64,000 nucleotides of DNA from Phascolomyces articulosus (lineage: Eukaryota; Mucoromycota; Mucoromycetes; Mucorales; Lichtheimiaceae), in the NCBI GenBank assembly GCA_025677815.1, contig JAIXMP010000037.1, positions 1 to 64,000 of the forward strand, read 5' to 3'. The notes beneath the pieces were generated by a model. The model was not told where the DNA came from. It worked only from the letters and a program-made list of their open reading frames with translations, and searched no databases. Each line of letters opens with the position of its first letter. Within the stretch, counting starts at the first letter, position 1. The translations under genes and the position numbers were made by a program. This document shows positions 60,489 to 64,000 of the stretch, piece after piece.

Positions 60489-61781
60489 TTAAAATTCCAT
60501 TTGACTTGCTTGACCTGCTTGTCTTTTCGCATATTCCATTTCCACTAACTTTTGCAAATTGACAGCAAATGTATGTTTTGCATCCTCTTCAATGTTTAAT
60601 CGGTGATGCACTACAAAGTCTTCCACCAATTTAATGTAATTAATGTTGACTTCGTTAGGTACAGTTAATGTTGCATAAAGACCAGGCATGAAAGAAATGT
60701 TGATGGCTAAAATATTGGCCGAATCATGATGGGGTTGTGTAGGTGGTGTAATGGGTTTGGATTGTTTCGCTTCATTGGAAGCATAAATCGAATCGGCTGA
60801 AGAACTCGTTGCCATGGGTGTTGCATATTTGGATGCAGAGGCACCAGAGGCCCATTTGGATGCACCTGAACTCGTATCGGCTGTTGTAGCATAACGTGAT
60901 GCGGATGATCCTTGTTGTGGTTGTGAAGCATAACGCGATGTAGATGATCCACTGTTATCAGGTTGTTGTCCCCATTGTGATTGTTGTTGTTGTGGTTGTT
61001 GACTCCACTGTTGCTGTTGTTGTGGTTGCTGCTGTTGACCCCACTGTTGTTGTTGTGATTGTTGTGATTGTTGTGGTTGTGGTGCATAACGAGAAGAAAA
61101 AGCACCTCCAGCAGGTGCATATTTAGAAGCAGACGCACCTGTATCGTAATTCGTAGGAGGTCCACCAGCCGCTGCAGGTTGTTCCCAGAAAGGTTTGTCT
61201 GCTAATTGTTGACCACCCCACGCGTTATTCGTTGGCGGTTCACGACTATATCGACTCGGTGCTGATAATGGAGAAGGTCTAGAAGAAGGAGGAGCACTTC
61301 CTCGACCACGTCCTCGACTACCACGTGAAGAAGGTGGAGGAGTAGGTGTAGCTGATTTACTTTTCTTTTTCTTTTTCTTTTTACCACTACTAGGCATCGG
61401 TCCTCCCTTTTTTAGTCGATGATTCAAAATATGTTCTTCATCCACAGGTCTATAGTTACCACCTTTTCTGTGCAAGTTACCAGACCCAAGACCACCCGGT
61501 CCCACTTTAAAGTTGGGGTCAATAAGAGCTGCCCAACCTTCCGCAGACACATTGTATTCTGTGGTGCCGTCTTTGGTAGTCGTTTGATTTCCCCAACTCG
61601 TCATGGCCAAAGGCATATCATCGTCGGATTCATCGTCAGTATATTCATCACTGAAATCATCATCCATGCTTGCATAAGAAGGTGATTGGGATGGTGGTGG
61701 TGCTTGTTGTTGATTGCCGACATTACCCCAAGACGAACCAAGAGCAGCACCTGGCTGTTTAAACATATTTTGTTGGCTCAT
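60489..61781 (-). CDS. Q-rich protein with S-[KR]-[YW]-A repeats, function unknown
   Basis: Single exon, 430 residues from MSQQNMFKQPG (start 61779-61781); an upstream ATG leader is poor sequence. Residues about 35-60 are acidic (DDDFSDEYTDDESDDD). The next conserved-looking block is EGWAALIDPNFKVGPGGLG. Then come a Lys run and an RGSRGRGRG stretch suited to RNA binding. A repeat region (about 225-360) follows, with seven copies of [AST]S[KRI][YW]A separated by Gln-rich spacers: ASKYAP, SSRYAP, TSRYAS, ASRYAT, ASKWAS, ASKYAT and DSIYAS. The C-terminal 75 residues look folded (NILAINISFMPGLYATLTV, then LVEDFVVHHRLNIEEDA). I do not recognise the family. Composition suggests an RNA-granule type protein; this is inference. 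Confidence 0.8.
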   Translation of the reverse strand: MSQQNMFKQPGAALGSSWGNVGNQQQAPPPSQSPSYASMDDDFSDEYTDDESDDDMPLAMTSWGNQTTTKDGTTEYNVSAEGWAALIDPNFKVGPGGLGSGNLHRKGGNYRPVDEEHILNHRLKKGGPMPSSGKKKKKKKSKSATPTPPPSSRGSRGRGRGSAPPSSRPSPLSAPSRYSREPPTNNAWGGQQLADKPFWEQPAAAGGPPTNYDTGASASKYAPAGGAFSSRYAPQPQQSQQSQQQQWGQQQQPQQQQQWSQQPQQQQSQWGQQPDNSGSSTSRYASQPQQGSSASRYATTADTSSGASKWASGASASKYATPMATSSSADSIYASNEAKQSKPITPPTQPHHDSANILAINISFMPGLYATLTVPNEVNINYIKLVEDFVVHHRLNIEEDAKHTFAVNLQKLVEMEYAKRQAGQASQMEF

Positions 61782-62557
61782 GGTATTAATAGAATTGACA
61801 CACTCGCTTATATATATATGTACTTCTAATCGTACGTGTAAGTGTGTGGGTGCGTGTGCGAAGAGAGTAGGATGATTGATACAATAAGAAAAAAAAAGAA
61901 AGGAGTGACTACTTTTTTTCTTATGAAAGAAGCACAAATGAGTTAAGTGAGGGTGACAGAAAAATATAATGCAGGTGTGGACCTGAAAATAATAACAATG
62001 AAATTGACAAGCAGTATTTTAATTTGATCTATACTTTGCTTCATATTACTATTACTATTACCATGTATATATATATATGTATATACATCTATATGTAGTT
62101 TATAATAAATGGTTTAATAATAACGATATGCGTGGTTCAGCATGGATTGTTTGAATAAATATAACCCAACATCATCTTTGTTTCTATATGATTCTTCTTG
62201 TGATATGCTTAAAACGGTAGCACAAATCAAGTTGTTTACAAGAATACGATTTCTGCCCAAGTGTATTTGCAATATACAATAATTATGCGTCTTTCTCAAG
62301 AGTATATAGTTATTCATTTACAACCAGTGTATGATGCTAATAAAATTAAGGCAAATCAGCCCTACCTTGGATTTCATTTATCCCTTAACTATGAAAAAAA
62401 AATAGAAGGTTCTTATTATATCAAATGTTCGTCTTTATTGAAAAATTTATAGTGAATCTTAATGCAATCTATATTACTGCTACTATTATAGTTTACTTAT
62501 ATCCTTGGATCAACTACAGTTGAATATATACATCCATAAAAAGAAAAAAAAATTCTT
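61782..62557. other. Intergenic region
   Basis: AT-rich spacer between the Q-rich protein promoter and the truncated transposase. (TA)n near 62065-62085. No gene was recognised. Confidence 0.4.
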
Positions 62558-64000
62558 TCATCCAATGGAAATATGCCAGAGGCACAGACGCACACAATTT
62601 TCACCCCAAGCAAATGAAATCTCAGAGATTTGACCTTCATCTTTATCCGTGAACATGAAACGTGGGTTTAAACCCTTTTCACGTAATCGAATAAAAAACG
62701 ATGTTATTAGGTCGCAACGAGCTGCCTCCTGCTCTTCAGTAAGAAAAGTTATTGTTGGTGGATTAGCTGATGTGGTTGGTGGAGGAGTCATTGATGATTC
62801 CGGGTCGTTAATAGCGGTCGTGGTAGTAGTGTCGGTAGTAGTTGTTTGGTTATTGTTATTACTGTTATTGTTATTGTTATTACTGTTATTGTTATTGTTA
62901 TTACTGTTATTGTTATTGTTATTACTATTGTTATTGTTATTGTTATTACTATTGTTATTGTTATTACTATTGTTATTGTTGCTGTTATTTGAATTCATTT
63001 TCAATAAGAAATAAGCAATTGGAAATCCAATTCCATTTACTTGGGCGACGATACCAAAGAGCTCATGCCCAGTACGACTTATTTTGTATGTAGAATCAAC
63101 ATGATGTTCTTCAACGTCTGCCAACCCACAAATTACATCAAACAAAGACATTGTAAAGCCCAAAGCTGAATAATGCTGACGAACACGTTCATATATCTGT
63201 TTTATTTATTTATTTTTACTCTTAACTAACTGATGTATCTATTTCTAGACCTTACTACATATATTGAAATCAACTTACCTTGTCTACGCCATGTGGAAGT
63301 GCTCATTCAATAAGCAATCTTGCAGACTCGTATTGGTTATTAGCAAGCCTATACTGGGTCTCGAAAGATCGGTTCCACCAGTAGTAAACTTGAGGTTGGG
63401 TGAGTCTACCAAGTGTATTAGGAAATCGATCCAGTATATCCAAATACAAAGCATGAGCATCCATCGTAATACAGTTTTGTAGGATATGGGTACGGATTTC
63501 TTCGTTGACTTGATACATAGTGGAGACTGGAAGGGCAGGATGTCCAGTCGAATGTTCAACGTTGATGTGTGCATATCGATTTCGTTTATCAACCATGCCC
63601 TGTATATGACCACCACAAAGATAGGTCTCCATCCGTGAATCAAGTCTTCTACGGTCAACATTGAGAACTTGTCGCTGAACATCGTAATCCTGAGAGCACC
63701 GACAACAAAAAGAGCGAGCAAATTTAAGAGCTGGACTAGGAGTAACCTCCTGATAGTAATGATAGCCATCACGTCCTTCAATCCGTGTACGAATACGTGT
63801 CAAAATTGTTTCTTCGTCCAATTCTAGCAATTCATAATCGAGATGAATATACACATCGAGTGTGTATTCTATAAATGCCCGTTCACCGTGGGCTGTGTTA
63901 ATATTCTCGTCATCATCGTAACGAGACGGAGCCAACAATAGAGCTTCCTCGAATGAAATCAACCATTCCTCAGGAACTGGTTTATCAACATCGCTCTCAC
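62558..64000 (-). pseudogene. Mutator-like (MULE) transposase, truncated, runs off right edge
   Basis: Minus strand, entering from beyond 64000. The upstream exon (63279-64000) carries a Cys-bearing segment (FARSFCCRCSQDYD). It then has a TGA at 63303-63305 in the frame that otherwise continues ALPHGVDK to a donor at about 63278. After a roughly 90-bp intron the frame resumes at about 63197 (IYERVRQHYSALGFTMSLFD). The MULE catalytic region shows VDSTYKISRTGHELFGIVAQ with the first Asp and PIAYFLL. After a long Asn/Ser/Thr insertion comes RFMFTDKDEGQISEISFAWG with the second Asp, and then CVRLCLWHI. Homology stops at about 62579 and the frame ends six codons later, so the C-terminal half with the third acidic residue and SWIM finger is missing. 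Non-functional. Confidence 0.82.
62848..62990 (-). repeat. In-frame trinucleotide tract encoding poly-Asn/Ser in the MULE
   Basis: GTT/ATT/ACT codon-like triplets repeat almost without break. On the minus strand they are AAC/AAT/AGT and encode runs of 4-7 Asn separated by single Ser, about 48 residues. The frame is kept across the tract. Confidence 0.9.

Noticed and set aside
60944..61126. Plus-strand Val-rich frame
   Set aside because: Antisense reading of the Gln-rich repeats of the minus-strand gene.
62649..63093. Plus-strand frames rich in Leu or Tyr/Cys across the triplet repeat
   Set aside because: Shadows of the minus-strand poly-Asn tract in the MULE.

Overview
The window is nuclear DNA from a filamentous fungus, most likely an early-diverging Mucoromycota (Mucorales-like) lineage. 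The evidence is protein genes broken by many short GT-AG introns, AT-rich intergenic DNA with long A/T tracts, a division-1 chitin synthase, an HSF-type factor, a fungal-specific transcription-factor domain protein, and several decayed eukaryotic transposons. Species cannot be fixed from the sequence alone. No tRNA, rRNA or CRISPR array was recognised.

Regions 1-10.7 kb: a left-edge partial gene (minus strand), an intact seven-exon gene of unknown function (1065-2786), a 30-bp tandem repeat, then a complete but decayed Ty3/gypsy LTR retrotransposon (3648-10732) with two 374-bp LTRs. An AT-rich DNA transposon, encoding a DDE-type transposase with a C-terminal chromodomain, has inserted into its gag region. 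The 5' half of the retroelement is full of C-to-T derived stops, while the integrase half is still one open frame.

Regions 13-41.6 kb are the ordinary gene-rich part: an HSF-type transcription factor, a MAP kinase kinase, ribosomal protein eL37, a glycerol-3-phosphate/DHAP acyltransferase, an 814-aa fungal transcription-factor-domain protein, a foldback MITE, a chitin synthase preceded by a cluster of RFX-type X-box palindromes, a mitochondrial-type NAD kinase and a SAP30BP/HCNGP-like protein.

Regions 42-64 kb: a sugar transporter, a broken HET-domain gene, a SUN-domain (Slp1/SUCO-type) ER membrane protein, the ER SNARE Ufe1/syntaxin-18, a CAP-Gly protein, a Q-rich protein with repeated S-[KR]-[YW]-A motifs, and a truncated Mutator-like transposase with a long poly-Asn tract inside its catalytic domain running off the right edge. 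The genes are independent eukaryotic units rather than an operon. The chitin synthase and the MAP kinase kinase (if of the cell-wall-integrity type) are both tied to cell-wall growth, but nothing in the sequence shows that their proximity matters. The most notable signals are the polarised C-to-T decay of the retroelement, the nested chromodomain transposase, the X-box clusters and the poly-Asn MULE.
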